DNA of 64,000 nucleotides from Metallibacterium scheffleri (GCF_002077135.1 NZ_LDOS01000001.1:198219-262218); one strand, 5' to 3'. Numbered from the stretch's first letter, positions 30,240 to 40,119 are shown. Notes: generated from the letters alone by a model not told the origin. A program made the numbers and translations.

Positions 30240-31778
30240 ATGAGCGAACCGCTGTACCGCCCGGCGAACGTGGGCTTGACCACCTTCGCCCTGTCGCTGG
30301 CCACCTTCATGCAGGTGCTCGACCTGTCGATCGCCAACGTGTCGCTGCCGACCATCGCCGGCGACACCGGCTCGACGGTGACCCAGGCGACCTGGGTGAT
30401 CACCTCGTTCACCGTGGCCAACGCCATCGCCCTGCCATTGACCGGATTCCTGGCCAAGCGCTTCGGCGAAGTGCGCCTGTTCGTGCTGGCCACGCTGCTG
30501 TTCTCGCTCACCTCGGCGCTGTGCGGCTTTGCCGCCAGCATGGGCATGCTGGTGGCCTTCCGCGCGCTGCAGGGCGCGGTGGCCGGGCCGATGTATCCAA
30601 TCACCCAGGCGCTGCTGCTGTCGATCTATCCGACCGAAAAACGCCCGCAGGCGCTGGCGCTGATCGCCATGGTCACCGTGGTGGCGCCGATCGCCGGGCC
30701 GGTGCTGGGCGGCTGGATCACCGAAAACTATTCCTGGCGCTGGATCTTCTTCATCAATGTGCCGATCGGCATCTTCGCCTCGTTCATGGTCTGGCTGCAG
30801 ATGCACAAGCGGCCGGAAACCACGCAGCGCCCGCGCATCGACTACGTCGGCCTGATCACGCTGATTCTCGGCGTGGGCTCGCTGCAGATCCTGCTCGACA
30901 AGGGCAACCAGCTCGACTGGTTCGGCTCGGACTTCATCGTGGTGCTGGCGATCATCGCCGCCATCACGCTGACCGTGTTCGTCATCTGGGAGCTGACCGA
31001 CCGCGAGCCGATCGTCGATCTGAAGCTGTTCCGACACCGCAACTTCGCCGCCGGGACGGTGGCGCTGGTGCTTGCCTACGCGGCGTTCTTCGCGCTGAAT
31101 CTGATCGTGCCGCTGTGGGTGCAGACGCAGTTGGGCTACACCAGCGAATGGGCCGGATTCGCCGCCGCGCCGGTCGGCATCCTGCCGGTGCTGCTGACGT
31201 TCTTCGTCGGTCGTTACGGCGGGCGCTACGACCTGCGCATTCTGGCCTCGCTGTCGTTCCTGGCCATGGGTCTGGTGTCGTTCTACCGCGCCGACTTCAA
31301 CAGCATGGTCAGCTTCGGCGACATCGCCTGGGCGCAGTTCTGGCAGGGCCTGGGCGTGGCGCTGTTCTTCATGCCGGTGCTGACCATCCTGCTGTCCGAC
31401 CTGGAAACGCGCGAGATCGCCTCCGGATCAGGCGTGGCCACCTTCCTGCGCACCGTGGCGGGCAGCTTCGCGGCCTCGATCACCACCTACGTGTGGGATC
31501 GCGGCGCCGCCGTGCAGCACGCGGTGCTGGGCGATCACATCAACGTGTATTCGCCCAACACGCGCGCGGCGCTGCAACAGCTCACCCAGGTCACCGGCAG
31601 TACGCAGGGCGCCGAGGCGGTGCTCAACCAGGTCGTGACCGCGCAGGGCTTCATGGTGTCCACCGTCGACCTGTTCTGGATACTCGGCTGGCTGTTCGTC
31701 GCTTTGATCGGCGTGATGTGGTTCGCCAAGCCGCCGTTCATCGCCAAGGCCAGCGCGGCCGCGGCCGGCGGTCACTGA
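30240..31778 (+). CDS. EmrB/QacA (DHA2) family MFS multidrug transporter
   Basis: 512 residues with about 14 hydrophobic segments, the DHA2 topology. MFS motif A lies in the 2-3 loop ('GFLAKRFGEVRLFVLATLLF'). Antiporter motif C is seen in 'VVAPIAGPVLGGWITENYSWRWIFFINVPIG'. 'LMVLDLSIANVSLP'-type motif D1 appears as 'FMQVLDLSIANVSLPTIAGD' in helix 1. It is the proton-driven pump of an EmrAB-TolC-like tripartite system. Substrates are unknown, probably hydrophobic compounds. Confidence 0.93.
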   Translation: MSEPLYRPANVGLTTFALSLATFMQVLDLSIANVSLPTIAGDTGSTVTQATWVITSFTVANAIALPLTGFLAKRFGEVRLFVLATLLFSLTSALCGFAASMGMLVAFRALQGAVAGPMYPITQALLLSIYPTEKRPQALALIAMVTVVAPIAGPVLGGWITENYSWRWIFFINVPIGIFASFMVWLQMHKRPETTQRPRIDYVGLITLILGVGSLQILLDKGNQLDWFGSDFIVVLAIIAAITLTVFVIWELTDREPIVDLKLFRHRNFAAGTVALVLAYAAFFALNLIVPLWVQTQLGYTSEWAGFAAAPVGILPVLLTFFVGRYGGRYDLRILASLSFLAMGLVSFYRADFNSMVSFGDIAWAQFWQGLGVALFFMPVLTILLSDLETREIASGSGVATFLRTVAGSFAASITTYVWDRGAAVQHAVLGDHINVYSPNTRAALQQLTQVTGSTQGAEAVLNQVVTAQGFMVSTVDLFWILGWLFVALIGVMWFAKPPFIAKASAAAAGGH

Positions 31779-31848
31779 GCGCGGCGCCGGCAGCCTGGGT
31801 CCTCCTGGCCGCGCATAATGGCGACTTCGTCGTGTCGAGGTTGCCAGC

Positions 31849-32562
31849 ATGCACCCACGTTTGCTTGCCGCATCGGTCCTGGCGCTGGGTCTTGCGCTGG
31901 GCGGCTGGTTCATCGGCCACGGGTTCGCCTCGCGCAGCGCGCCGCGCAGCGTCACCGTGAAGGGCTTGGCCGAGCAGAACGTGCGCGCGAATCTGGCCGT
32001 GTGGCCGCTGCGCTACACCGAAGCCGGCAACGATCTGGCGCAGGTGCAGGCGCGCATCCAGCGCGACACGGCCAGCGTGCGCGCCTTCCTCGCACTGCAC
32101 GGACTGGCGCAGGCGGTGGTGCAGCGCAGCCTGCAGGTGACCGATCGCGCCGCGCAGCAGTGGGGCAATGCGCAATACAAGGAGCGCTACATCGTCAGCG
32201 CGACCCTGCTGGTACGCAGCCAGGATGTGAACGCCGTGGCCAGCGCGGCGCAGGCCACCGGGCAACTGGTGGGACAGGGCGTGGCGCTGGAGTCGCAAGG
32301 CCTCGCCACCGGCCCCAGCTATCTATTCACCGGCATCAATGCGATCAAGCCAGCGCTGCTCAGCGCCGCGATCAAGGCCGCGCGTGCCGCCGCCGCGCAG
32401 TTCGCGCACGACTCCGGCAGCCGCATCGGCCCGATCGTGCGCGCCAATCAGGGCCTGATCGAAATCCTGCCGCGCGATCCGGTGCCCGGCGCGCGCGAGC
32501 AGCAGCAGATCGACAAGACCGTGCGCGTGGTCGCCACGCTGGATTACGCGCTGCGCGATTAG
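31849..32562 (+). CDS. SIMPL-domain (DUF541) periplasmic protein
   Basis: 237 residues. An N-terminal signal or anchor ('LLAASVLALGLALGGWFIGHGF') precedes 'RSVTVKGLAEQNVRANLAVWPLRYTEAGNDL'. The SIMPL pattern of alternating strands and helices runs to the end ('TVRVVATLDYAL'). Proteins of this family form periplasmic or outer-membrane-associated oligomers. E. coli YggE is linked to oxidative stress, but the molecular function is unsettled. The gene stands alone and is convergent with asnB. Confidence 0.82.
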   Translation: MHPRLLAASVLALGLALGGWFIGHGFASRSAPRSVTVKGLAEQNVRANLAVWPLRYTEAGNDLAQVQARIQRDTASVRAFLALHGLAQAVVQRSLQVTDRAAQQWGNAQYKERYIVSATLLVRSQDVNAVASAAQATGQLVGQGVALESQGLATGPSYLFTGINAIKPALLSAAIKAARAAAAQFAHDSGSRIGPIVRANQGLIEILPRDPVPGAREQQQIDKTVRVVATLDYALRD

Positions 32563-32572
32563 CGGCAGATCA

Positions 32573-34246
32573 CTAGCCGGTCTCCGGCAGGCCGTGGCGG
32601 TGCACCGCGGCCACCGCGCGACCGGACGGATCGTTGCAATCGGCGAAGGCCTGCGACCAGCGGAACGCGGTCGGCGTGGAGCAGGCGATGGAAGGCCCGC
32701 CCGGCACCAGCCGCGCCGCGGCTTCGCCTGGAAAGTGGCGCTCGAACAGGCTGCGATAGAGGTAGGCCTCCTTGCTGCCTGGCGCGTTCACCGCGTAGCG
32801 GCGCGCGGCCATGGCCATCTGCGCATCGCTGATGCCGGCCTCGGCGTGCGCCTTCAGCGCATCGATCCAGCCGTAGCCGACGCCATCGGAGAATTGCTCT
32901 TTCTGCCGCCACAGGATCGCGTCCTGCAACAGGCCGCGCCCAGCCTCGCGCAGAATGGCCTTCTCCATGCGCCCGGCACCAGGGCGCTTGGCCGCCGGCG
33001 CGGTGCGCATGGCCGCGTCGATGAACTCGCGATCCAGAAACGGCACGCGCGCCTCCACGCCCCACGCCGCCATGGCCTTGTTGGCGCGCGCGCAGTCGTA
33101 CAGGTGCAGCGCGTCGAGCTTGCGTACCAACTCGTCGTGGAATTCGCGGTCGTCCGGCGCCATGTGGAAATACAGGTAGCCGCCGAAGAGTTCATCCGAA
33201 CCCTCGCCGGACAACACCATCTTGATGCCCATGGCACGGATGCGCCGCGCCAGCAGATACATCGGCGTGGACGCGCGCACCGTGGTCACGTCGTAGCTCT
33301 CGACGTGGTAGATCACGTCGCTGAGCGCGTCCAGTCCTTCCTGCACGGTGAAGTGGAAACCGTGGTGTGCGGTGCCCAGCGCCGCGGCCACCTGTTCGGC
33401 GGCGGCCAGATCGGGCGAGCCCTCGAGACCGATGGCGAAGGTATGCAGGCGCGGCCACCATGCCTCGCTGCGGTCGTCGTCCTCGACGCGGCGCGCGGCG
33501 AAGCGCGCGGTGATGGCCGCCACCAGGGACGAATCCAGCCCGCCAGACAACAGCACGCCGTACGGCACATCGGTCATCAGATGCCGGTGCACGGCGCGCT
33601 CCAGGGTCTGGCGCAGGGCCAGCGGCTCGGCCGGACCATTGCGCACGGCCTCGTAATCGCGCCACTCCGGCGCGTAGTACTGCGCCGGCGCGTCCATGCC
33701 GCGGGTGAGGAAGTGTCCGGGCGGGAACACTTCGATGTCCACGCACACGCCGATCAGGGCCTTCATCTCCGAGGCAACGTAGAGGCGGCCGTGTTCGTCG
33801 CGGCCTGTGTACAGCGGCACGATGCCCATCGGATCGCGCGCGATCAGCCAGTCGCCGCGCGCGCGATCCCACAACACGAAGGCGAACATGCCGTTGAGCA
33901 CGTTGAGAAACGCCGCGCCCTGCGCACGCCACAGCGGCAGAATCACCTCGCAATCGCTGTCGGTGGCGAAGGCGTAATCGGGAAAACCGCGGCGCAGATC
34001 GCGGTGGTTGTAGATCTCGCCGTTCACCGCCAGCACCTGCGCGCCATCGCAGGACAACAGCGGCTGCGCGCCGTGCGCGACATCGACGATGGCCAGGCGC
34101 TCGTGCGCCAGCACCATGTGCGCGTCGGTGTACACGCCGCTCCAGTCCGGGCCGCGATGGCGCAGCAGGCGTGCCTGGCGCAGCGCCACCGGGCGCAGCG
34201 CCTCGGCCTGGCCCTGCGGATCGAAAATTCCGAAAAAGCCGCACAT
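32573..34246 (-). CDS. asnB: Asparagine synthase B (glutamine-hydrolysing)
   Basis: 557 residues from the ATG at 34246, so that Met is removed to expose the catalytic Cys2 ('MCGFFGIFD'). E. coli AsnB is 554. The glutaminase domain (2-about 210) includes 'VNGEIYNHRDLR'. The synthetase domain has the PP-loop 'LSGGLDSSLVAAI' (about 232-244), and 'VLSGEGSDELFGGYLYFH' follows. It makes asparagine from aspartate, ATP and glutamine in the cytosol. 'AMAAWGVEARVPFLDREFID' is the usual C-terminal motif. Confidence 0.95.
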   Translation of the reverse strand: MCGFFGIFDPQGQAEALRPVALRQARLLRHRGPDWSGVYTDAHMVLAHERLAIVDVAHGAQPLLSCDGAQVLAVNGEIYNHRDLRRGFPDYAFATDSDCEVILPLWRAQGAAFLNVLNGMFAFVLWDRARGDWLIARDPMGIVPLYTGRDEHGRLYVASEMKALIGVCVDIEVFPPGHFLTRGMDAPAQYYAPEWRDYEAVRNGPAEPLALRQTLERAVHRHLMTDVPYGVLLSGGLDSSLVAAITARFAARRVEDDDRSEAWWPRLHTFAIGLEGSPDLAAAEQVAAALGTAHHGFHFTVQEGLDALSDVIYHVESYDVTTVRASTPMYLLARRIRAMGIKMVLSGEGSDELFGGYLYFHMAPDDREFHDELVRKLDALHLYDCARANKAMAAWGVEARVPFLDREFIDAAMRTAPAAKRPGAGRMEKAILREAGRGLLQDAILWRQKEQFSDGVGYGWIDALKAHAEAGISDAQMAMAARRYAVNAPGSKEAYLYRSLFERHFPGEAAARLVPGGPSIACSTPTAFRWSQAFADCNDPSGRAVAAVHRHGLPETG

Positions 34247-34632
34247 CGCACATCTCACCTGCACCGGGTGGATCATCACAGCCCATGCGGGCGCAGCATG
34301 TCAATCGACGCCACTGCGCGTTGCAGGGCTGCAACACGGACGCGCTGCGCGTGCAACGGCAGCTTCAAGATCGCGGTGCAATGAGATCCTTGCATGCCGA
34401 GCAGGATCTCGGCGCGTCATGCAGGCTCGTTGCGGAGTTGCCGCGGTGAGCTATCGATGCCGTTGGGCGGGCCACCCGCACAGTAATCGGGGAGCGGCTT
34501 GCCCATATCGCGGCCTCTGCGCCCGCTCATGGATTCCCGGTTCGTTGTAGGGTCGCATCGCAACAGCTCCAGGCTGCTCGTGCCTGGTGTTGCATCTGGA
34601 GTTTGGCTGCGCTGGCTGCACAGGAATCGACC
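34247..34632. other. Gene-free gap between asnB and the histidine kinase
   Basis: 386 bp with no supported gene. It holds an inverted repeat GAGATCCT / AGGATCTC (34383-34390 and 34403-34410, 12-nt spacer). No good -10/-35 pair for either neighbour was recognised. The short open frames have no family features. Confidence 0.5.
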
Positions 34633-37200
34633 ATGCCAAGAAAAGGAAACGCACCCACCGCTGCCGGTGATGCTGGCAAAGCCCGCCGAATGACCGAGGT
34701 GCGCAGCCGCGAGGCCCTGCTCAAGGCGGGCGCCTTGCAGAACGCCATTTTCAACAGCGCGAATTTTTCGAGCATCGCCACCGATGCGAATGGCGTCATC
34801 CAGATCTTCAATGTCGGCGCCGAGCGCATGCTGGGTTATACGGCCGCGGAGGTGCTGAACAAGATCACGCCGGCGGATATCTCCGACCCGCAGGAGCTGG
34901 TCGCGCGTGCCATGGCGTTGAGCACCGAGCTGGCCACGCAGATCGCACCCGGCTTCGAGGCGTTGATATTCAAGGCCTCGCGCGGCATCGAGGACATCTA
35001 TGAATTGACCTACATCCGCAAGGATGGCAGCCGCTTCCCGGCCGTTGTGTCGGTCACCGCCCTGCGCGACGCACACAACGCAGTCATCGGCTACCTGCTG
35101 ATCGGCACCGACAATACCGCGCGCAACCTGATTGAAGTGGAGAGGACAAAGCTCGATCAAGCGCTGCGGCACGCCAACTTCGAGCTCGAACGCGCCAAGG
35201 TCGTGGCGGAAAAGGCCAGCCTCGCGAAGTCGGAGTTTCTCGCCGCGATGAGTCACGAGATCCGCACGCCGATGAACGGCGTGATCGGCATGATTGACGT
35301 GTTGCAGCAGAGCAGCCTCAACGCTCAGCAGATCGAAATGACCAATATCATCCACGAATCGGCGTTCGCCCTGCTCGCCGTCATCAACGATATTCTCGAC
35401 TTCTCCAAGATCGAAGCCGGAAAACTCGAAATCGACAGCGTGCCCATGTGCGTCGCGGACGTGGTTGATGGCGTCTGCAAGGTCATGGACATCATGGCCC
35501 TCAAAAAAAAGGTCGAGCTGACGCTGTTCACCGATCCGGCCATTCCCACCGAGGTGATCGGCGATCCTGGACGACTGCGCCAGATACTGACCAATCTGGT
35601 GAGCAACGCAGTCAAGTTTTCCAGCCTGCAGCCGCGCAGGGGCCGCGTGTCAGTACGCGCCATGCTGGTTGAAAGCGACGCGCAACGGGTGATGCTGGAG
35701 TTCCAGGTAGCCGACAACGGTATCGGCATCGATGACGACACGCTCAAGCGATTATTCACGGCCTTCATCCAGGCCGACAATTCCACCACCCGAAAATTTG
35801 GCGGAACCGGACTGGGACTGGCTATCTCGCGGCAACTGGCCAACATCATGGGCGGTGAAATCACCGTGCATAGCAAGCCGGGCAAAGGCTCGCGGTTCAA
35901 GGCCAGCATTCCTTTCACCTTGCGCGGCGAACACCACGATGCCGGTCGATTCGCGTCGCGATTCGCGGCGTCAGGATCCGATTTGCAAATGATTTCCGGG
36001 CTTCCCTGTCTGGTCGTAGGCGGTCCGGACGGGACAGCCGACGATCTCGCCACCTATCTCGCCTATGACAAGGCCGTGGTAGCACGCGCGACCGATCTAG
36101 CGGCTGCCCGACAATGGATAGACAACCATCCGCCCGGACCGGGGATCATCGTTGTCGACACCGGCATCGCCTCATTCCCGCTGACTGACCTGCTCGCCAC
36201 GGCCCGCGCCCACCCAGGCAATGGAATTCACCTCATCGTCGTCGGGCGCGGCTGGCGTCACGGGCGGCGTTATGTGCATGACGACCTGCTGCGCGCGGAA
36301 GGCAACCTGCTGACCCACAGGGTGCTGCTCAAGGCGGTGGCGGCTGCGGCCGATCGCGCCATGGAGCCTGAGCGGGAAAGCTCCCCGGATGATGTCAACG
36401 CGACATCCCCTGCACAGTCCACAGTGACAGCGGTGGAACGGCGCCGCGAACGGATTCTCGTTGCCGAAGACTACGAGATCAACCAGAAAGTCATTCTGCG
36501 GCAACTCGGTTTGCTGGGCTTTTCCGCGGACGTCATCGTCAACGGCCATGATGCGCTGAAATGCTGGCGCCGCGGTGATTACGCGATGCTGCTCACCGAT
36601 CTGCACATGCCGGAAATGGATGGCTTTGGACTCACCGCTGCCATCCGGCGCGAGGAAGGCGAGGGCAAGCGCCTGCCCATCGTCGCCGTGACCGCCAACG
36701 CCCTCAAGGAAGTCGAAGCCCATTGCAAGGAAGTCGGCATGGACGATTACCTGTCCAAGCCCGTGCTCCTCGACAAGCTCAAGGCCATGCTGGAAAAGTG
36801 GCTGCCAGCCCCTGACCCGCATACAACCCAGGGCGACACCGCCGCATTGCCCGCGCGCAAGCATCTGGCCTTGCTGGATACATCGGTTCTGGCACAACTG
36901 GTCGGCGACGACCCGGCGGTGATCGCGGACTTTCTGCAGGACTACCAGCGTTCCGCGCAGGATATGGCGATGCGGATTCAATCCGCGCTTGCCCTCGGCG
37001 ATTGGAAAGCGGTGCGCGATGGCGCCCACAAACTCAAGTCTTCCTCCCTCTCAGTCGGTGCGCTCGATCTGGGTGATGTCTGCGCGCGGCTGGAACATGC
37101 GGGCCGGATGGCTGATGCCGAAGCGGGTCAGGCCCTCGCCAGCGAGTTCGGAAACGCCATGACCGGGGTTCTGGCCGCGATCCATCAAGGAGGACATTGA
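34633..37200 (+). CDS. Hybrid sensor histidine kinase (PAS-HisKA-HATPase-pseudoREC-REC-Hpt)
   Basis: 855 residues from the ATG at 34633 (AGGA 7 nt upstream). No transmembrane helices, so a cytosolic sensor. A PAS domain (about 35-160, 'SIATDANGVIQIFNVGAERMLGY') is followed by a HisKA domain with His208 ('AMSHEIRTPMNGVIGM'), and HATPase motifs 'NLVSNAVKF', 'DNGIGID' and 'FGGTGLGLAIS'. Residues about 455-570 look like a receiver without the usual acidic pocket. A true receiver has Asp656 ('LLTDLHMPEMDG'). The Hpt domain has His799 ('DGAHKLKSSS'). This phosphorelay should feed the REC-EAL gene 2 nt downstream. Confidence 0.9.
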   Translation: MPRKGNAPTAAGDAGKARRMTEVRSREALLKAGALQNAIFNSANFSSIATDANGVIQIFNVGAERMLGYTAAEVLNKITPADISDPQELVARAMALSTELATQIAPGFEALIFKASRGIEDIYELTYIRKDGSRFPAVVSVTALRDAHNAVIGYLLIGTDNTARNLIEVERTKLDQALRHANFELERAKVVAEKASLAKSEFLAAMSHEIRTPMNGVIGMIDVLQQSSLNAQQIEMTNIIHESAFALLAVINDILDFSKIEAGKLEIDSVPMCVADVVDGVCKVMDIMALKKKVELTLFTDPAIPTEVIGDPGRLRQILTNLVSNAVKFSSLQPRRGRVSVRAMLVESDAQRVMLEFQVADNGIGIDDDTLKRLFTAFIQADNSTTRKFGGTGLGLAISRQLANIMGGEITVHSKPGKGSRFKASIPFTLRGEHHDAGRFASRFAASGSDLQMISGLPCLVVGGPDGTADDLATYLAYDKAVVARATDLAAARQWIDNHPPGPGIIVVDTGIASFPLTDLLATARAHPGNGIHLIVVGRGWRHGRRYVHDDLLRAEGNLLTHRVLLKAVAAAADRAMEPERESSPDDVNATSPAQSTVTAVERRRERILVAEDYEINQKVILRQLGLLGFSADVIVNGHDALKCWRRGDYAMLLTDLHMPEMDGFGLTAAIRREEGEGKRLPIVAVTANALKEVEAHCKEVGMDDYLSKPVLLDKLKAMLEKWLPAPDPHTTQGDTAALPARKHLALLDTSVLAQLVGDDPAVIADFLQDYQRSAQDMAMRIQSALALGDWKAVRDGAHKLKSSSLSVGALDLGDVCARLEHAGRMADAEAGQALASEFGNAMTGVLAAIHQGGH

Positions 37201-37202
37201 TC

Positions 37203-38408
37203 ATGGCGGCGCCGCGCGTCTTGATCCTGGACGACGAACCGTTCCAGCTCAAACTGCTGTCGCGCCAACTCGCCAACCTGGGGCTGGATCGGGTGGACAC
37301 CTTCACGTCCGGCCAGGCAGCACTGGCTCTGCTGGAACAGCAGGCTTCCGACGTGCAGATGATATTTCTCGACCTCAACATGCCCGGCATGGACGGCGTC
37401 GAATTCATTCGCCGGCTCGTGGATATCCACTACACCAGCGCCCTGGTACTCGTCAGCGGCGAGGATGAGCGCATCCTGGATACCTCGGTGCGGCTTGCCC
37501 GCGCCCATCACCTGAATGTGCTGGGCCACGTGAACAAGCCGGTACAACCCGAAACGATCCGCGCGCTGCTGAAAAGGTGGCGCAACATGGCGCCCAAGAC
37601 TGCCGGCGAGGCGCGCAAGCGCTACAGCGCCGCGCAGGTCCGGCATGCCGTCGCCAGTGGCGAGCTGGTCAATTATTACCAGCCCAAGGTGGAAGTGGTG
37701 AGCGGCGCCCTCAAGGGCGTGGAAACCCTGGTGCGCTGGCGTCACCCCGATGACGGGCTGGTGTTCCCGGACCAGTTCATCGGCGTGGCCGAGGAGCACG
37801 GCATCATCGACGACCTGACCCGCATCGTGCTCACCGAGGCGCTTGCGCAGGCCAGACGCTGGCGCGAGGCAGGCCTGGTGCTGCGCATCGCGGTCAACGT
37901 TTCCATGGACAATCTGGCGCGGCTGGATTTCACGAATTTCGTGCTGGGTCAAATCGTCCGCGCGGGTGGCGCGCCGGACGAACTGATCCTGGAAGTGACG
38001 GAATCCCGCCTGATGACCGATGCCCTCGCGTCGCTGGACACGCTCACGCGCTTGCGGCTGAAGAAAATCAGTTTGTCCATCGACGATCTGGGCACCGGCA
38101 ATTCCTCACTGGCGCAACTGCGCGACATCCCCTTCGACGAGATCAAGATCGACCGCAGCTTCGTCCATGGCGCCTGTCGCGACAACACCCGCAACGCCAT
38201 TTTCACCGCCAGCCTCGCCATGGCCCGGCAATTGGGCATCGTGACCGTGGCTGAAGGCGTGGAAGACCAGGCGGACTGGGATTTCCTGCGCCAGCAAGGT
38301 TGCGACCTGGCGCAGGGTTACTTCATCGCCCGCGCCATGCCCGCCGAGGATCTGCCCGCGTGGCTGGCTGATTGGGAAACGCGTCGCCCCCTGCTGGCGC
38401 CGGCATGA
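37203..38408 (+). CDS. REC-EAL response regulator (c-di-GMP phosphodiesterase)
   Basis: 401 residues from the ATG at 37203, with an AAGGAGGA site 7 nt upstream inside the kinase gene's end. The receiver (1-about 125) has 'ILDDEP' and the phospho-Asp in 'MIFLDLNMPGMDG'. The EAL domain (about 145-395) has 'GVETLVRWRHP' (ETL in place of EAL), 'LEVTESRL', 'SIDDLGTGNSSL', 'KIDRSFV' and 'VAEGVED'. The metal- and substrate-binding Glu, Asp and Lys residues are therefore present, and an active c-di-GMP hydrolase is likely. It is the obvious output of the preceding hybrid kinase. Confidence 0.9.
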   Translation: MAAPRVLILDDEPFQLKLLSRQLANLGLDRVDTFTSGQAALALLEQQASDVQMIFLDLNMPGMDGVEFIRRLVDIHYTSALVLVSGEDERILDTSVRLARAHHLNVLGHVNKPVQPETIRALLKRWRNMAPKTAGEARKRYSAAQVRHAVASGELVNYYQPKVEVVSGALKGVETLVRWRHPDDGLVFPDQFIGVAEEHGIIDDLTRIVLTEALAQARRWREAGLVLRIAVNVSMDNLARLDFTNFVLGQIVRAGGAPDELILEVTESRLMTDALASLDTLTRLRLKKISLSIDDLGTGNSSLAQLRDIPFDEIKIDRSFVHGACRDNTRNAIFTASLAMARQLGIVTVAEGVEDQADWDFLRQQGCDLAQGYFIARAMPAEDLPAWLADWETRRPLLAPA

Positions 38409-38580
38409 AGGACGGCCGCGGGATGCTGTGGTGATGGAGGTCGGAGCCTCGGCTCGGCTACGGCGTAGTGCCCAGTTCGCGCCACTTGTTGGCGAGGTAG
38501 GCTTGGATACCCGGTCCAGGTGACCTTGCCCCCGAGAAACGTATCCCTTGGCCATCAGCCGAGTGCGGCAAGCTCGTGAG
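38409..38580 (-). other. Gap after hsdM with possible coding remnant
   Basis: On the minus strand, just past the hsdM stop, frames encode short protein-like stretches ('PGIQAYLANKWRELGTTP' then a stop, and 'GGKVTWTGYPSL' in another frame). There is no intact ORF. This may be a decayed gene tail at the island edge. No tRNA-like direct repeat was seen here. Confidence 0.25.
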
Positions 38581-40080
38581 TCAGTCTTCCAGAGCCGAAC
38601 CACCACCGCCCAGATCCGCCGCAATCAGCCGGAACTGCTCCAGCGCGGCTTCGAGATCATCGACGATTTCCTGCGCGATCACCTCGGGCGCGGGCAGGTT
38701 GTCGCTCTCGGCCAGGCTGTCGTCGCGCAGCCAGAAGATATCCAGGCTGGCCTTGTCGCGCGCGATCAGCTCGTCGTAGCGGTAGGCACGCCAGCGGCCT
38801 TCGGGCGCGTCCGCGTTCCAGGTCGGCACACGCGCATGCCGGTTGGCCGTGTGGTAGCAGGTGACGAACTCGTCCAGATCCTCGCGCTTGAGCGGAGCGG
38901 TCTTCAGCGTGAAGTGCTGGTTGGTGCGCAGGTCGTAGATCCAGAGCGTCTTCGTCCATGGCGTCTCGGACGCCGGCTTCTTGTCGAAGAACAGCACATT
39001 GGCCTTGACGCCCTGAGCGTAGAACAGGCCGGTGGGCAGGCGCAGCAGGGTATGCACCTCGCACTCGTGCAGCAGCTTGCGGCGGATGGTCTCGCCGGCG
39101 CCGCCCTCGAACAGCACGTTGTCGGGCACCACCACGGCGGCGCGGCCGTGGATGTCGAGCAGCGTCTTGATGTGCTGCACGAAGTTGAGCTGCTTGTTGG
39201 ACGTGGTCGCCCAGAAATCATCGCGCTCGATGATCTCCTTCTCGGAGGTCGTGCGGCCGTCCTCGCCGACGATCATCGTGCTGGATTTCTTGCCGAACGG
39301 CGGATTGGCCAGTACCACGTCGTAGCGCTCGCCTGGGTCGCTGGCCAGCGCATCGGTCACCTGCACCGGCACACTGGTTTCCGAGCCGATGCCGTGCAGC
39401 AGCAGGTTCATCGCGCACACCCGCGCCGTCGCCTGCACCAGTTCGACGCCGGTAAAGGCATTCTCGCGCAGATGCTGTTTCTGCTCGCGCGTCAGGTTGG
39501 GGTGGTGCGCGATCACGTAGTTGTACGCGGTGAACAGGAAGCCGCCGGTGCCGCAGGCCGGATCGCAGACGTATTCGTCGGGTTTCGGCGCGATGCAGTC
39601 GACCATGGCCTGGATCAGCGCGCGCGGAGTGAAGTACTGGCCGGCGCCGCTCTTCAGATCCTGCGCGTTCTTCTCCAGCAGGCCTTCGTAGGCATCGCCC
39701 TTGACGTCCACGCCCAGCGCCGACCAGTTCTCCTTGTCGATCAGGTCGACGATCACGCGCCGCAGCTTGGCCGGGTCCTGGAACTTGTTCTGCGCCTTGC
39801 CGAAGATCAGGCCCAGCGTGCCCTTCTGCTGGCCCAGCGCTTCGAGCACGTGGCGGTAGTGATCGAACAGCTCGTCACCATCCTGCGCCACCAGCGTCGG
39901 CCAGGCATACGCAGCCGGGACGATGCTTTTCTGGCGATACGGCGGCTGCGTGCGCTCGTCGGCCATCTTCAGGAACAGCAGGAACGTGAGCTGCTCGACG
40001 TAGTCGCCGTAGCCCATGCCGTCGTCGCGCAGCACGTTGCAGTAGTTCCAGAGCTTTTGGACGAGGGTGGATGCGTTCAC
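38581..40080 (-). CDS. hsdM: Type I restriction-modification N6-adenine methyltransferase subunit
   Basis: 499 residues from a GTG at 40080 with TAGGAAG 5 nt upstream. SAM-binding motif I 'VCDPACGTGGFLFTAY' (about residue 173) and catalytic motif IV 'VVLANPPFGKKS' (about 259-262) are intact. The N-terminal helical domain begins 'STLVQKLWNYCNVLRDDGMGY', as in HsdM. With HsdS it methylates adenine in a bipartite target; with HsdR it restricts. It is the last gene of the operon, 39 nt after the DUF3037 gene rather than next to hsdS. Confidence 0.94.
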   Translation of the reverse strand: MNASTLVQKLWNYCNVLRDDGMGYGDYVEQLTFLLFLKMADERTQPPYRQKSIVPAAYAWPTLVAQDGDELFDHYRHVLEALGQQKGTLGLIFGKAQNKFQDPAKLRRVIVDLIDKENWSALGVDVKGDAYEGLLEKNAQDLKSGAGQYFTPRALIQAMVDCIAPKPDEYVCDPACGTGGFLFTAYNYVIAHHPNLTREQKQHLRENAFTGVELVQATARVCAMNLLLHGIGSETSVPVQVTDALASDPGERYDVVLANPPFGKKSSTMIVGEDGRTTSEKEIIERDDFWATTSNKQLNFVQHIKTLLDIHGRAAVVVPDNVLFEGGAGETIRRKLLHECEVHTLLRLPTGLFYAQGVKANVLFFDKKPASETPWTKTLWIYDLRTNQHFTLKTAPLKREDLDEFVTCYHTANRHARVPTWNADAPEGRWRAYRYDELIARDKASLDIFWLRDDSLAESDNLPAPEVIAQEIVDDLEAALEQFRLIAADLGGGGSALED

Positions 40081-40119
40081 AGGCTTCCTACCGCGCCGCG
40101 CCAGGATGCGGGCATCGCC

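Noticed and set aside
34247-34632. Short plus- and minus-strand ORFs between asnB and the kinase
   Set aside because: No ribosome sites, no family features, and overlapping frames in a GC-rich gap.
38409-38580. Distal attachment site of the R-M island
   Set aside because: No copy of the tRNA-Ile2 3' end or leader was found by reading this gap.
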